Shown: positions 33,875 through 43,084 of the stretch, in pieces | How the letters are laid out: each line of letters starts with the position of its first letter | Position numbering within the stretch: the stretch's first letter is position 1 | Assembly (NCBI GenBank): GCA_029260765.1 | Contig: JAJDCP010000168.1 | Location: 1 to 64,000 of the forward strand | Reading direction: 5' to 3' | DNA length: 64,000 nt | From: Planctomycetota bacterium | Lineage (GTDB): Bacteria > Planctomycetota > J058 > JAJDCP01 | Translations under genes and position numbers: made by a program | Notes under the pieces: generated by a model | Databases searched by the model: none | What the model was told of the DNA's origin: nothing | The model's input: only the letters and a program-made list of their open reading frames with translations

Positions 33875-34807
33875 ATGAGCTCCATCACCCTTCTGGGACC
33901 CCAACGCGTGCGCTCCAACCTTGCGGAGACGCTCGCCTTCCTTGAAGCCACAGGACCCGTCGCCGTCATCACCGCGGGCTGGGAAGAGCGCGAAGATGAG
34001 CTCGAGGTCCTGCACGCCACGATCACGCAGCCGACCATCAACTTGCGCCTGCATGCCCGTCTCGAGCACGCTCTGGCGCAGGACGAACCCTTGCGGGAGG
34101 CGTGGCAGCGGCGCAACGAGCGGCTGCTGACAATGCAGCAGCTCTACCGCCGCCGACTCGACCATGCCCTGCAGGTGGTCTGGGAATTTCAGCAGATGCT
34201 GGTCGAAGAGATGGAGCTGCTGATTCAGGAGCGCGCGAGCGCCCTGCGGGCCGTGGCCGCTCTCGACGCCCACTACCTCGATGAGATCCGCACCATCCAT
34301 GGAGCCTTTGTCAGGCGCTGGAAGCCGCGTGAGAGGCCCGCGGTGGGCGAGATTCGTGAAGAGCTCAAGGCCGAGCTGGCCCAATGCGGGACCATCCTGA
34401 TCGCCGGGGGCAATGTCGGCACCTTGATCGATCCCATGCGCCTGTTCTCGATCGTCGAGCTGTTGGATCAGCAATCGATCGTGGCCTGGTCTGCGGGAGC
34501 GATGGTGCTGTGCGAACGCATCGTCTTCTTCCACGACAGCCCGCCCCAGGGTCGGGGCAACCCGGAGGTCTACGACGACGGCCTGGCGCTGTGCCCACAA
34601 CTGGTCGCCTTGCCCGATGGCAGCCTGCGCCTGCGGCTGAACGACCCTGTGCGCGTGGAGACCTTCGCGCGCCGCTTCGCGCCGGCGACCTGTGTCGTGC
34701 TCGACCCCGGCTCGGGCCTGCGCTGGGACGGCGGCGGCTGGACTGCGCTCGGCAGCGCCAAACGTCTGTCGAAGACCGGCAAGGTCCAGGGGATGGCAGC
34801 CCCATGA
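33875..34807 (+). CDS. Peptidase S51-like (dipeptidase E/cyanophycinase fold) protein
   Basis: A 310-residue soluble protein. Strands and elbows of the S51/GATase1-like fold are visible: PVAVITAGWEERED near the N-terminus, GTILIAGGNVGTLIDPMRLF, and the nucleophile elbow WSAGAMVLCER, where Ser is the expected catalytic residue. A long helical insertion (about residues 50-150, rich in Arg/Glu/Leu) separates the first strand from the elbow and is unusual for the family. Known members cleave aspartyl dipeptides or cyanophycin. It is first of a four-gene run: its TGA overlaps the next ATG (ATGA). Confidence 0.78.
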   Translation: MSSITLLGPQRVRSNLAETLAFLEATGPVAVITAGWEEREDELEVLHATITQPTINLRLHARLEHALAQDEPLREAWQRRNERLLTMQQLYRRRLDHALQVVWEFQQMLVEEMELLIQERASALRAVAALDAHYLDEIRTIHGAFVRRWKPRERPAVGEIREELKAELAQCGTILIAGGNVGTLIDPMRLFSIVELLDQQSIVAWSAGAMVLCERIVFFHDSPPQGRGNPEVYDDGLALCPQLVALPDGSLRLRLNDPVRVETFARRFAPATCVVLDPGSGLRWDGGGWTALGSAKRLSKTGKVQGMAAP

Positions 34808-35949
34808 GCGACTCGCCAGAGATCCAAGCGCTGTGCGAAAACGGACCTCCGAGCTCCGAGAGCATCGATGAGTTCATCCGGCGAAACAGCCCCTTTCCGA
34901 TCATCCGTGGCGCCCAGGCGACCTTCGTCTTCCGCGGAAACGTCAGCTCGGTGCGTTGGCAGCACTGGATCTTCGGCCTGACGAGCTCCCAGGAGTTCAA
35001 GCACGTCGAAAGCACAGACTTCTGGCATCTCACCGTCGATCTGCGCCGCACCTCGCGCGTCGAATACAAGCTGCATATCGAACACGATGGGCAGAGCGAG
35101 CTGATCTGCGATCCGCTCAATCCTCAGCATGCCTTCGATCCGTTCGGCTCCAACTCGATCTGTACCACTGAAGGATACGAACGGCCCGACTGGACCATCG
35201 AGCACCCCGAGACCCGCAAAGGCACGCTGGAAGAGCACACCATGCCCAGCGGAGCCCTCGGCCGCACCATGCGCTACCGGGTGTACATTCCGGCGCGTTT
35301 CCGCAAGAGCCGGCGCTACGCGACCCTGATCGTGCATGACGGCAGCGACTACCTGCACTACTCCAGCCTGAAGACTGTGCTCGACAACCTGATCCACAAC
35401 CTCGACATCCCCCCCTTGATCGTCGCTATCAGCGACTCGAGCGACCGGTTGCTCGAGTATGCCGCCCACGCTCCGCACGCCCACCACATCGTCCACGAGC
35501 TGTTGCCTGAGCTCGAGCGCAGCTTCCCTCTCGACGCACGGCCCCGTTCGCGCTGTCTGATGGGCGCGAGCTTCGGCGCCGTCGCAACGCTGCACACGGC
35601 TTGGCGCCACCCAGGAGTTTTCGGTCGCTTGTTGCTGCAGTCAGGGTCGTTTGCGTTCAGCGACATCGGCCACCATCGGCGCGGGCCGCTCTTCGATCCG
35701 GTGGCTGAGTTCGTCAATCAGTTCCGCAAGGAACCTGGCCGTAGCCTGGGACGCGTGTTCGTCAGCTGCGGAATCTATGAATCCCTGATCTACGAGAACC
35801 GATCCCTGGTCCCCATTCTACAAAGCACGGGCTGCGCGTTGCGTTTTGTCGAGGCGCGAGACGGCCACAACTGGGAGAACTGGCGCGACCGATTGCGCGA
35901 AGGACTCTCATGGATCTATCCAGGTCCCCTCTGGAGGGTGTATCCTTGA
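34804..35949 (+). CDS. Enterochelin-esterase-like alpha/beta hydrolase with E-set domain
   Basis: A 381-residue hydrolase. Residues about 35-130 are an early-set (E-set/CBM48-like) beta domain (ATFVFRGNVSSVRWQHWIFG, HLTVDLRRTSRVEYKL). From about 140 there is an esterase-D fold: RYRVYIPARF, ATLIVHDGSDY, nucleophile elbow CLMGASFGAVATL with Ser, and the terminal catalytic His in DGHNWENW. This layout is that of Fes/IroE enterochelin esterases, which hydrolyse ester or depsipeptide bonds. No signal peptide is seen, so it is cytoplasmic. It is coupled to the S51-like gene upstream and followed by a second, shorter esterase. Confidence 0.88.
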   Translation: MSDSPEIQALCENGPPSSESIDEFIRRNSPFPIIRGAQATFVFRGNVSSVRWQHWIFGLTSSQEFKHVESTDFWHLTVDLRRTSRVEYKLHIEHDGQSELICDPLNPQHAFDPFGSNSICTTEGYERPDWTIEHPETRKGTLEEHTMPSGALGRTMRYRVYIPARFRKSRRYATLIVHDGSDYLHYSSLKTVLDNLIHNLDIPPLIVAISDSSDRLLEYAAHAPHAHHIVHELLPELERSFPLDARPRSRCLMGASFGAVATLHTAWRHPGVFGRLLLQSGSFAFSDIGHHRRGPLFDPVAEFVNQFRKEPGRSLGRVFVSCGIYESLIYENRSLVPILQSTGCALRFVEARDGHNWENWRDRLREGLSWIYPGPLWRVYP

Positions 35950-35972
35950 TCAAGGCGCTAAAGAGGGCAAGC

Positions 35973-36719
35973 ATGAAGCTCGCGACGAGCTGGTATTCCG
36001 ACCGTGTCCAACAACAAACCACACTGGTGCGCTGGGGAACCTTTGGCCGACCGGTGCTGGTGTTCCCGACAGCTGGCGGAGACGCCGAAGAGATCGAGCG
36101 CATGCTGATGATCAAGGCGCTGTCAGGGCTCTTGGAAGCCGGCCGGATCAAGGTCTACTCCATCGACAGCCTGCCGACGCGCAGCTGGGGCGACGGCAGC
36201 TCCAGCCGCCACTCGACCTGGCTGCAGAACCAGTACGACGCCTATGTGTACCGCGAAGTGCTGCCCGCCATCCGAGCCGATTGCCGCACGCCCGACATCG
36301 AGGTAGTGGTAGCTGGCGCGTCGATCGGAGCCTTCAACGCACTGTCGACGGTCTGCCGCCATCCGGATGCCTTCCGACGTGCCATCTGCCTGAGCGGTAG
36401 TTATGACATCGAGCGGTTCATCAGGGGCTCCGACGGCATGCCGCTGCACAAGATCGACGCGGACTTCTACTTCTCCTCGCCCCTGCACTACCTACCGGGA
36501 CTTCAAGAATCCGACCAGTTGCGCATGTTGCGCAAACGCTTCATACTCCTGGCTCATGGTCAGGGCGACTATGAAGACCCAGGACAGGACTGGCGCGTGG
36601 CCAAGCTCCTGGGATCGAAGGGAGTCCCCAACCGCGTCGACTGCTGGGGACCCGATTACGGCCACAACTGGCCCACCTGGCGGGCAATGTTGCCCCACTA
36701 CCTGGCAGAGATCGACTGA
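35973..36719 (+). CDS. Second esterase-D-like alpha/beta hydrolase
   Basis: A 248-residue hydrolase without an E-set domain. The signature parts are VLVFPTAGGDAEE (oxyanion strand), VVVAGASIGAFNALS with the nucleophile Ser, and YGHNWPTW with the catalytic His. It is related to the preceding 381-residue protein but shorter. I chose ATG 35973 because of AGAGGG six bases upstream; an ATG at 35910 would overlap the previous gene. Its TGA (36717-36719) overlaps the ATG of the ATP-grasp gene, so the two are coupled. Confidence 0.86.
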   Translation: MKLATSWYSDRVQQQTTLVRWGTFGRPVLVFPTAGGDAEEIERMLMIKALSGLLEAGRIKVYSIDSLPTRSWGDGSSSRHSTWLQNQYDAYVYREVLPAIRADCRTPDIEVVVAGASIGAFNALSTVCRHPDAFRRAICLSGSYDIERFIRGSDGMPLHKIDADFYFSSPLHYLPGLQESDQLRMLRKRFILLAHGQGDYEDPGQDWRVAKLLGSKGVPNRVDCWGPDYGHNWPTWRAMLPHYLAEID

Positions 36720-37999
36720 TGGTGACCAAGTGCCTGGGACTGCTGATCGGTGACGAGGTCGACTGGCCTGACACCCTGGAAGCTCTGCTGCATCGGCTGG
36801 GCAACCGCATCGAATACCGTGGCAAGAGCTACGACATCAACGTACGGCGTCTGCGCATCCGGCCTTTCTCGCTGACTGCCCCCAGCCGCTATGACCTGGT
36901 GATCGACCGCCTGGCTTACTGGCATTTCGCCCCACGGGAGTGGTTGAAGAAGGCCGCGCTGGTCAACCGCACCTACCTGCTCAACAATCCATTCACCTTC
37001 CAGAGCATGGAGAAACACTCCGCGTACTGTGCGATGATCCGCCTGGGCCTGCACATTCCTGAGACCTGGCTGATTCCCCAGAAGGTCAATCCCGACACTG
37101 AGAAATTCCGCCGTACAGCCGCCCTCTACCACGAGCACTTCAACCTGCCCGGCATCGCCGAGCAGGTGGGCTATCCCGTATTCCTCAAACCCTTCGACGG
37201 GGGCGGTTGGCGGGGAGTGACCCGGGTCACCGATCTGCGCAAGCTGCACGAGGCGTACAACAACTCGGGCCAGTCGCTGATGCACCTGCAGAAGGGTCTG
37301 GCTGACTACGACATCTTCTGTCGTTCGCTGGCCATCGGCCCACAAGTGATCTCGCTGCATTTCCAGCCCGAGAAACCCCATCACGCACGCTACAAGGTCG
37401 ACCACAACTTCCTGACGCCCGAGATCGGCCGTGAGGTCACGACCATCACCAAGCTGATCAACGCCTTCTTCTGCTGGGACTTCAACTCCTGCGAGACCAT
37501 CCACAAAGACGGCATCGCCTGGCCGATCGATTTCGCCAACGCCTGTCCCGATGTCGCGGTGACCAGTCTGCACTACTACTACCCCTGGGCCATCAAGGCA
37601 CTGCTGGCCTGGTCCTTGTTCTGTCTTGTGAGCGAGCGGCCCGTGCAGATCGCGATGCAGCCTCAGAAGTATTTCGACATCGCCGACTCCGAGCGCAGCT
37701 ACGACGAAAAACTGGCCGCCTACGAGAAACTCGCGGACGGGCACTTCCAGCGCGAACAGTTCGAAGAGTTCCGCCAGACCTCGCTCGCCGGCCTTGACGA
37801 CGCGATGCTCGACCTGGTGCAGGCGCCAGAATTCGACACGATCCTGCACAACACCGTCGAGGCGACTTTCCCTCGGCACGAGCATGGCATGTTCTTCGCC
37901 CACTACCGTGGCCTGCTCAGCCTTTGGGCGCAAGGACAGCAGCCTCAGCCAGAAGCTGTGGAAGAGGAGCCGGAAGCGGCTCCCGAGGCACCGGCGTAG
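36719..37999 (+). CDS. ATP-grasp ligase (RimK/glutathione-synthetase-like)
   Basis: A 426-residue ATP-grasp enzyme. It has an N-terminal substrate-side domain, then FTFQSMEKHSAYCAMIRLGL (start of the ATP-grasp), GYPVFLKPFDGGGWRGV (ATP lysine and glycine loop), IDFANACPDVAVTSLHYYYP (metal-binding D-x-x-N end) and a long helical C-terminal region closing in an acidic Glu/Pro/Ala tail. It should make an amide bond between a carboxylate and an amine. The family member is not one I can name. It is the last gene of the peptidase-esterase-esterase-ligase run and overlaps its predecessor by one base. Confidence 0.88.
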   Translation: MVTKCLGLLIGDEVDWPDTLEALLHRLGNRIEYRGKSYDINVRRLRIRPFSLTAPSRYDLVIDRLAYWHFAPREWLKKAALVNRTYLLNNPFTFQSMEKHSAYCAMIRLGLHIPETWLIPQKVNPDTEKFRRTAALYHEHFNLPGIAEQVGYPVFLKPFDGGGWRGVTRVTDLRKLHEAYNNSGQSLMHLQKGLADYDIFCRSLAIGPQVISLHFQPEKPHHARYKVDHNFLTPEIGREVTTITKLINAFFCWDFNSCETIHKDGIAWPIDFANACPDVAVTSLHYYYPWAIKALLAWSLFCLVSERPVQIAMQPQKYFDIADSERSYDEKLAAYEKLADGHFQREQFEEFRQTSLAGLDDAMLDLVQAPEFDTILHNTVEATFPRHEHGMFFAHYRGLLSLWAQGQQPQPEAVEEEPEAAPEAPA

Positions 38000-38292
38000 G
38001 CCTGTCCATTGCCCGCAAGTAGCCTTTGACAAGCTTGGCGGCTCTATGGGTTCAGGGGCCTCCCCCGCCGTGGCTTCAGGCTTCCGGCTTCAGCATGCCT
38101 GCTGGAATACCCGGAGTTTCCGGTGGTCTCACTCATGACGAGTCCCTTGGCAGAAACCAGGAGCCCGCAGCCTGGAGTCCGTAGCCTGGGCAAGCCAATC
38201 GCCGGGCTCGCGCCCATCTGTCCGGGCAGACCTGTGGGCAAAGGGCAGGGCCTGCCCCGCCAAGGCAGGGCAGGTCGAACCGCCAGCTGGGC

Positions 38293-38901
38293 TCAAACCG
38301 CCGGCGGTCGCCGAAGCCCACCCGTGAGCCTACGAGCCAGGCCCAACGGCCAGGAAAACAGCACGTACAGGATGCCGACCAGCACCAGGCCAAACTTGGG
38401 TAGAGCCGCCGCCCGCGCTACCGCCGGCCAGGGTTCGCTCGCCCCCCCCAGCACCAGAAGCAGCGCCAGATTCTCGACAGCATCCAGAGCGCCCGCCAGC
38501 CACATTCCCCAGGCCAGCACCAGGGCCAGGCCGACGCCCCAGCGTGAACGCCAGGCCGAAGATCGTAGTAGACACGCCAGCGCGATGGCATTGGCGTACA
38601 GCAGCAAGAAGGCCATATCGAGCCACAGACTGATCTGCGCCAGGCTACGGCGCGACCATTCGCGTTGCTCATAGGTGTCGGCCGCGTCCCAATTCCTCAG
38701 CACTTCCTCGGCACGCAGCTCAAACGCCACAACGTCGTTGCGGCCCTCGATGCCCAGCGGCTCGCCGGTCTCTTTCGAGACCACCAGCCCCTGGCCGACC
38801 CCCCAGAGGACCGCCATCACCACGCAGGTCGCCAGGATAAAACGCGTACACCAGACCCGCTGACGCTCGGGGTTCAAGGCCAACCAGGGATGCCCCTTCA
38901 T
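38293..38901 (-). CDS. Polytopic membrane protein coupled to a kinase
   Basis: A 202-residue membrane protein with about four transmembrane helices (FILATCVVMAVLWGVGQGLVV, ISLWLDMAFLLLYANAIALACLL, VGLALVLAWGMWLAGALDAVENLALLLVL, FGLVLVGILYVLFSWPLG) and a charged extracytoplasmic loop (about 45-75). The family is unknown to me. Its ATG overlaps the TGA of the membrane kinase upstream (ATGA), so the two are co-translated, and the protein is a likely sensor or partner of that kinase. Confidence 0.8.
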   Translation of the reverse strand: MKGHPWLALNPERQRVWCTRFILATCVVMAVLWGVGQGLVVSKETGEPLGIEGRNDVVAFELRAEEVLRNWDAADTYEQREWSRRSLAQISLWLDMAFLLLYANAIALACLLRSSAWRSRWGVGLALVLAWGMWLAGALDAVENLALLLVLGGASEPWPAVARAAALPKFGLVLVGILYVLFSWPLGLARRLTGGLRRPPAV

Positions 38902-40844
38902 GCTGTCGCTGCCTCCGCCTGAAGCAACTCGAACAACTTCCCCTTGACCCGCTGTGTTGTCTGGCAGGCCTCAAAAGCGAAGATCAGTCCCAGGCTGGCG
39001 ACAAAGTTGGCCAACCCCATCGCCACCCAGGGCAGCCACACGACCTGCGGGAAGCCCGCAGAGACGCATGCGGCCACCAGAAAGGCGATCGCACCATACA
39101 GGAAGTGGCGGTCAAGGGTGAGCGTCAGTATGCCCAACCCCAGGCAATAGACCAGGTTCTCGAGAGCCACGGCCTTCGGCAGGGGGATCTGCAAGCTGAG
39201 CGCGATCAGCCGGTGCACGAGCATCGCCAGGCCAAGCAGCAAGATCCCGCCAGCCAGGCGCCGATTCGCGCGATTCTGCAACACCGTGCGCCGCCCGTGC
39301 CAGAGCCCAAGAAACAGCGACCCCAGGAACAGGCCCGCCCCGGCCAGGTAGGTCTGCGGCCGGGTGTCGAAGACCAGCGGCGCGAAGATCGGTGTCAGCG
39401 ACCAGGCGATGCAGATCGCCCAGGCATAGGGCATGCGCGCCTCGCGCCCGACCTCGAGATCATCTTCGTAGCGGACTTTCTGCAGAGTACGCAGCTCCTC
39501 TTGCTCGGCGGTCCGTGTGGCGCGCAACGCCCGCATGCGGGCCTCCAGCTCGGGGCGCGGCTCAGGCAGCTCGGCGAGCAGCAGGCCGGCAGCCTTGTCG
39601 GCGCCCGCGGCCAGCTCGAACTCAGCCATCAGCTCGAGCACCGACTGCAGGCCCTTCTTCGCCTGGCGCGACTCCGGCCAGGTCCCCAGTGCCTGCTGGA
39701 AGCCAAAGCGGCACTCCGCGAACAGGTTGTGGATGCTGGCCGCCGGCTGCGCCCCATCGATGGCTCTCTTCAGCTGCAGCAGACGGCGCACCGCCTCGGC
39801 GCATAGCTCGTTCGAGCTGCGGTGGATCTGGAACTGCGCGAGCGCCTCCTGAAAAGCGCTGACATCGGCGAAGCGGTCTTCGGGCAGCTTTTCGGTCGCG
39901 CGCTGGCAGATCGCGGCCAGCTCGGCAGGCACATAGGACGGGTACGGGAACGGGTCGGAGCAATAGACACTGTAGGTGATCTCGTGCAGATTCACGCCCG
40001 TGTGCCGGGCCTTGCCGGTCACGATCTTGTGCAGCAACGCCCCGAGTTGGTAGACGTCGGTGCGCGCATCGATGTGTTTGCTGCCCTTGAGCATCTCGGG
40101 CGCCATGTAGCCCGGAGTCCCAACCACGCCCGCATGGACAGGATTGCGCAAGAGCTCGGGCGGGTCGGGGTCGAGACAGACCGCGGCGCCCCAATCCACC
40201 AGGTAGACCTCGCCAAACGCGCCTACCATCACGTTGTCGGGTTTGAGGTCGCGGTGCACGATACTCTTGCTGTGGGCGAGGCTGAGTGCGTGGCAGATGC
40301 TCTTCAAGATGTCGAGATGCCTGTCGAACACTGCCGCGGGCAGCTGCTTCAGCTTCTGTTTCCGGGCGTCGCGCCAGTCGTCGCTGAGCAGCTCGGTCCA
40401 GCAGCGTCCCTCGACTTTCTTCATCACCAACAAGGGGCGGCCATCAGGTGTGCGCCCGAGCCGATAGACCGGGATGATGTTCGGGTGCTCGAGCAGCCCG
40501 GTGACGCAGGCTTCGCGAAGCAACTCCCAAGTCGCCTCGGGTCCAGTGCGCTCCTTGCGGAGGAACTTGATCGCCACTTCGCGGTCCAGCTCGTTCTGGC
40601 GTGCCAGGGCAACGACACCCATCCCCCCAGCGCCCAGCCTGCGGCCCAGGCTGAGCTCGGTCTTGCGCGCCGATTCCGCGCCGACGACAATCTGGGGCAG
40701 GTTCTCGAGGCTGCCAGGAAGCGGCGGATGCACAGCCGGACGGATGGGCAGGGGCTGCTCCGCATCGCACAGGACGTCGGCGGGGATCTCGAGTGTGTCC
40801 CACAGCCGTGAGAAGGCCTCGTCGATGAGTTGGCGGGCGGTCAT
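38898..40844 (-). CDS. Ser/Thr kinase with C-terminal polytopic membrane domain
   Basis: A 648-residue kinase. ATG 40844 is preceded by GGGAGGA; 27 earlier codons are unsupported. The kinase domain (about 65-335) is intact: GRRLGAGGMGVVA, VAIKFLRK, HRDLKPDNVM near residue 195, DWG for DFG, APEM and DVYQLGALLH. After a helical linker, residues about 470-630 hold six hydrophobic helices, instead of the TPR half found in the other DWG kinases of this window. The gene is coupled to a four-helix membrane protein downstream and divergent from a tail-anchored FHA protein, so a kinase/reader module at the membrane is likely. Confidence 0.94.
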   Translation of the reverse strand: MTARQLIDEAFSRLWDTLEIPADVLCDAEQPLPIRPAVHPPLPGSLENLPQIVVGAESARKTELSLGRRLGAGGMGVVALARQNELDREVAIKFLRKERTGPEATWELLREACVTGLLEHPNIIPVYRLGRTPDGRPLLVMKKVEGRCWTELLSDDWRDARKQKLKQLPAAVFDRHLDILKSICHALSLAHSKSIVHRDLKPDNVMVGAFGEVYLVDWGAAVCLDPDPPELLRNPVHAGVVGTPGYMAPEMLKGSKHIDARTDVYQLGALLHKIVTGKARHTGVNLHEITYSVYCSDPFPYPSYVPAELAAICQRATEKLPEDRFADVSAFQEALAQFQIHRSSNELCAEAVRRLLQLKRAIDGAQPAASIHNLFAECRFGFQQALGTWPESRQAKKGLQSVLELMAEFELAAGADKAAGLLLAELPEPRPELEARMRALRATRTAEQEELRTLQKVRYEDDLEVGREARMPYAWAICIAWSLTPIFAPLVFDTRPQTYLAGAGLFLGSLFLGLWHGRRTVLQNRANRRLAGGILLLGLAMLVHRLIALSLQIPLPKAVALENLVYCLGLGILTLTLDRHFLYGAIAFLVAACVSAGFPQVVWLPWVAMGLANFVASLGLIFAFEACQTTQRVKGKLFELLQAEAATA

Positions 40845-41007
40845 GGGCGCGTCCTCCCTGGACGACGTTTTGACAGTGTGACAATTTTCGAAGCATCGCG
40901 CCAGCTTGCCTCGCAGGGGTGGCAATCCAGGCGGGCGGACCGGTCCCAGGCTGGTGCTCAGACGCCAAGCTGCTACTCTGTGGGAGTCCTGTCAAGGGGA
41001 AGCCGGA

Positions 41008-41577
41008 ATGCCGCCACGCGCACAGCTGCACATCTGTTTCAAAGGCGATGAGCAGCGCCGTTTTTTGTTGCCCGAAAACCGGGTGGTGGTCGGCCGTGAC
41101 CGCCAGTGTGAGCTGAGGATCGACAACCTGTCGATCTCGAACCATCACTTCGAGCTGACTCCCCATGCGTCGACCCATACGCTGCGCGACCTGGGCTCGA
41201 GCAACGGCACCTGGCTCAACGGCGAACGGGTGCGGGTGCAAAACCTTCGCGACGGCGACGAGATCGCCGTCGGCAAATTCACTCTACGCTACGAGAATGA
41301 GACGGCACGCGAGCGCATAGAGGTCGCCGGCGAAGGCCAACCCGAGCCCGAAGAGGCCCGCGAGGGCTCTTCCGGAGACAGGACCTACGCGCTCGATGCC
41401 AGCCAACTCGAGCGGCTGATGGAGCAACGCCGGGCGGAGAAAAAGGCCACAGCCAAGCTGGGCTTCAAGACCCCTGGGGCACAGGACCGTCGCCTCACGC
41501 TGATCCTGATCCTTGCGGGCGGCACGATGCTGCTCTTTCTGCTGGTGTTGATTGTCGGTCGCTGGCTGTTGCGCTGA
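41008..41577 (+). CDS. Tail-anchored FHA domain protein
   Basis: A 189-residue protein. The FHA domain at residues about 5-95 is complete: VVVGRDRQCELRID, SISNHHFEL and DLGSSNGTWLNGERV. An acidic linker and a short basic helix (RLMEQRRAEKKATAK) lead to a single C-terminal transmembrane helix (LILILAGGTMLLFLLVLIVG). The phosphothreonine-binding domain therefore faces the cytoplasm at the membrane. ATG 41008 follows AAGGGGA. It is divergent from the membrane kinase gene 163 bases away, a natural phospho-partner. Confidence 0.92.
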   Translation: MPPRAQLHICFKGDEQRRFLLPENRVVVGRDRQCELRIDNLSISNHHFELTPHASTHTLRDLGSSNGTWLNGERVRVQNLRDGDEIAVGKFTLRYENETARERIEVAGEGQPEPEEAREGSSGDRTYALDASQLERLMEQRRAEKKATAKLGFKTPGAQDRRLTLILILAGGTMLLFLLVLIVGRWLLR

Positions 41578-41691
41578 AAAAAACCTCACGACCTGGAAAC
41601 TTGTCCAGGCCTGGCTGCGTTCTTGAGTGTGGGGTCAATCCCGGGCCCCGTGAAGTAGGAAGCTTTGCTTTCCTCCTTTCTGCAGGCGTGT

Positions 41692-41721
41692 CCAGGGGGA
41701 GGTCTTCTGACCTCCCCCTGG
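41692..41721 (+). terminator. Strong hairpin, intrinsic terminator
   Basis: A perfect 13-base stem (CCAGGGGGAGGTC with its complement) closes a TTCT loop, followed by CTTTCT. It lies 115 bases after the FHA stop codon and 46 bases before the 3' end of the convergent TPR gene, so it can end both transcripts. The T-tract is short, so efficiency is uncertain. Confidence 0.65.
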
Positions 41722-41766
41722 CTTTCTGGTCCGCGACAGGAATACGCCTGCGAGGGCCGAGCCCGC

Positions 41767-43074
41767 TCAGTTTGTTGTCAGCAGGGTCCGCTGCAGCGCC
41801 AACGCCTCGGGATGCCCAGGATCCATCGCCAGAGCCGCCTCGCACAGCGAGGCCGCTTCGATGCGTTGATCCCGGGCCCATGCACAGCGCGCAACCAGAG
41901 TCGCAGCGTCCGGATCCAGGGGCCCCTTGCCCAGGGCCACGCGAGCTTCCCTGACTGCGGCCGGGAAGTCCCCGCGCGCCAACAAAACCTCAGCCAGCTG
42001 CCGATGGCTCGACGCGTCCCCGCGGCCTTGCGCATTCTGGCGCGCCAGCCGCAATGCCGCGTCGAGATCATCGGGCCCGGCGCGGGACAGATGGAAAGCG
42101 ACCAGATCTTCGCTATGGGCGCGCTCCCGATGTTCCCAGAAGGTCTGCCGCAACTCCTTGAGCCGGCCCGTGTCTCCCCGATCCTCGGCCAGCTGCGCCA
42201 GATCGAGCAGGAACATCGGATCCTGGCTTTGCTGCCAGGCCGCCTGCCAGAGGGCTTCAGCGCTCGCCGCCTGGCCCTGGCGCAATTCGATCCGAGCCAG
42301 CAGATCGGAAGCCAGGGTCGAGCCAGGGATGATGCAGAACGCCTCTTCGAGCAGGCGGCGGGCGGCCTCCAGTCGGCCACGCCTGAGGTGCAGCCGCGCG
42401 AGCAGACAGCGAACCTGCACCGAGGCCGAGAGCTGCCCGAGGTCCTCGACCGCCAGCGCGGCACGGTAGCTGGCGAGGGCTTCAGACTCACTCCCCAGCA
42501 CCTCATAGACCTGGCCCCGCAAGGCAAAGCTGGTCATGCTGGGTCGAGCCCTGGCCAGGGCCTCGGCAGCCGCCCGGATCTCGCCGTGCTGGCCCAGGCC
42601 CAGCCAGGCGCGCAGCCGCAAACTGCGTGCTTCCCAGCAGCCCGAGCGGCGCATGAGGATGGCCTCGCAGCGCTGCAGGCAGGCCTCGAAACGATGCTCG
42701 AGCTGCTCGAGGTCGGCGAGCACCAGCTCGGCCGACAGATTGTCGAAGGGCAGGCGCTCGAGCGACAGTCTGGCGAGAGCCCCAGCCTGTTCGATGGCCT
42801 CGGGATCGAAACCCCGACGCGCCTTCTCGAGATAGAGACCCGCGGCCTCTGCGAGCTCGAGCCCGCCTTGCGGATCCCGCGCTGCGCGCGCCGTGTGGAA
42901 TGCGATCAGGCTGTCCAGACTCGGACCCTGATGGCGTGGGAGCCCGTAGCGGGCCTCGGGCTCGCCCCCACGCCCACGCCAGAGCTCCGCGCCCAGGGGC
43001 ACCAACGCCAGCAGCGCTCCGCAGGCGAGCCAGGATGCGACACGCCCGCCGGAGGTTGGTTTGTCGATAGTCAC
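41767..43074 (-). CDS. Membrane-anchored TPR protein
   Basis: A 435-residue protein. GTG 43074 follows GAGAGG and starts a short cytoplasmic tail, then one transmembrane helix (VASWLACGALLALVPLGAEL). The rest is a series of tetratricopeptide-like helical pairs, for example FALRGQVYEVLGSESEALASYRAAL and LAEVLLARGDFPAAVREARVAL. It is probably a periplasmic scaffold. It starts ten bases after the DUF4331 C-terminal-like gene, so it is third in that operon. Comparable TPR proteins accompany DUF4331 genes in other genomes, as far as I recall. Confidence 0.85.
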   Translation of the reverse strand: MTIDKPTSGGRVASWLACGALLALVPLGAELWRGRGGEPEARYGLPRHQGPSLDSLIAFHTARAARDPQGGLELAEAAGLYLEKARRGFDPEAIEQAGALARLSLERLPFDNLSAELVLADLEQLEHRFEACLQRCEAILMRRSGCWEARSLRLRAWLGLGQHGEIRAAAEALARARPSMTSFALRGQVYEVLGSESEALASYRAALAVEDLGQLSASVQVRCLLARLHLRRGRLEAARRLLEEAFCIIPGSTLASDLLARIELRQGQAASAEALWQAAWQQSQDPMFLLDLAQLAEDRGDTGRLKELRQTFWEHRERAHSEDLVAFHLSRAGPDDLDAALRLARQNAQGRGDASSHRQLAEVLLARGDFPAAVREARVALGKGPLDPDAATLVARCAWARDQRIEAASLCEAALAMDPGHPEALALQRTLLTTN

Positions 43075-43084
43075 GGCGCGCCTC

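Noticed and set aside
38000..38292. Possible small gene or repeat in the gap after the ATP-grasp gene
   Set aside because: The frames here are shadows with no ribosome site; short GC-rich near-repeats (CAGCCTGG, GGCAGGGC) are not organised into an element.
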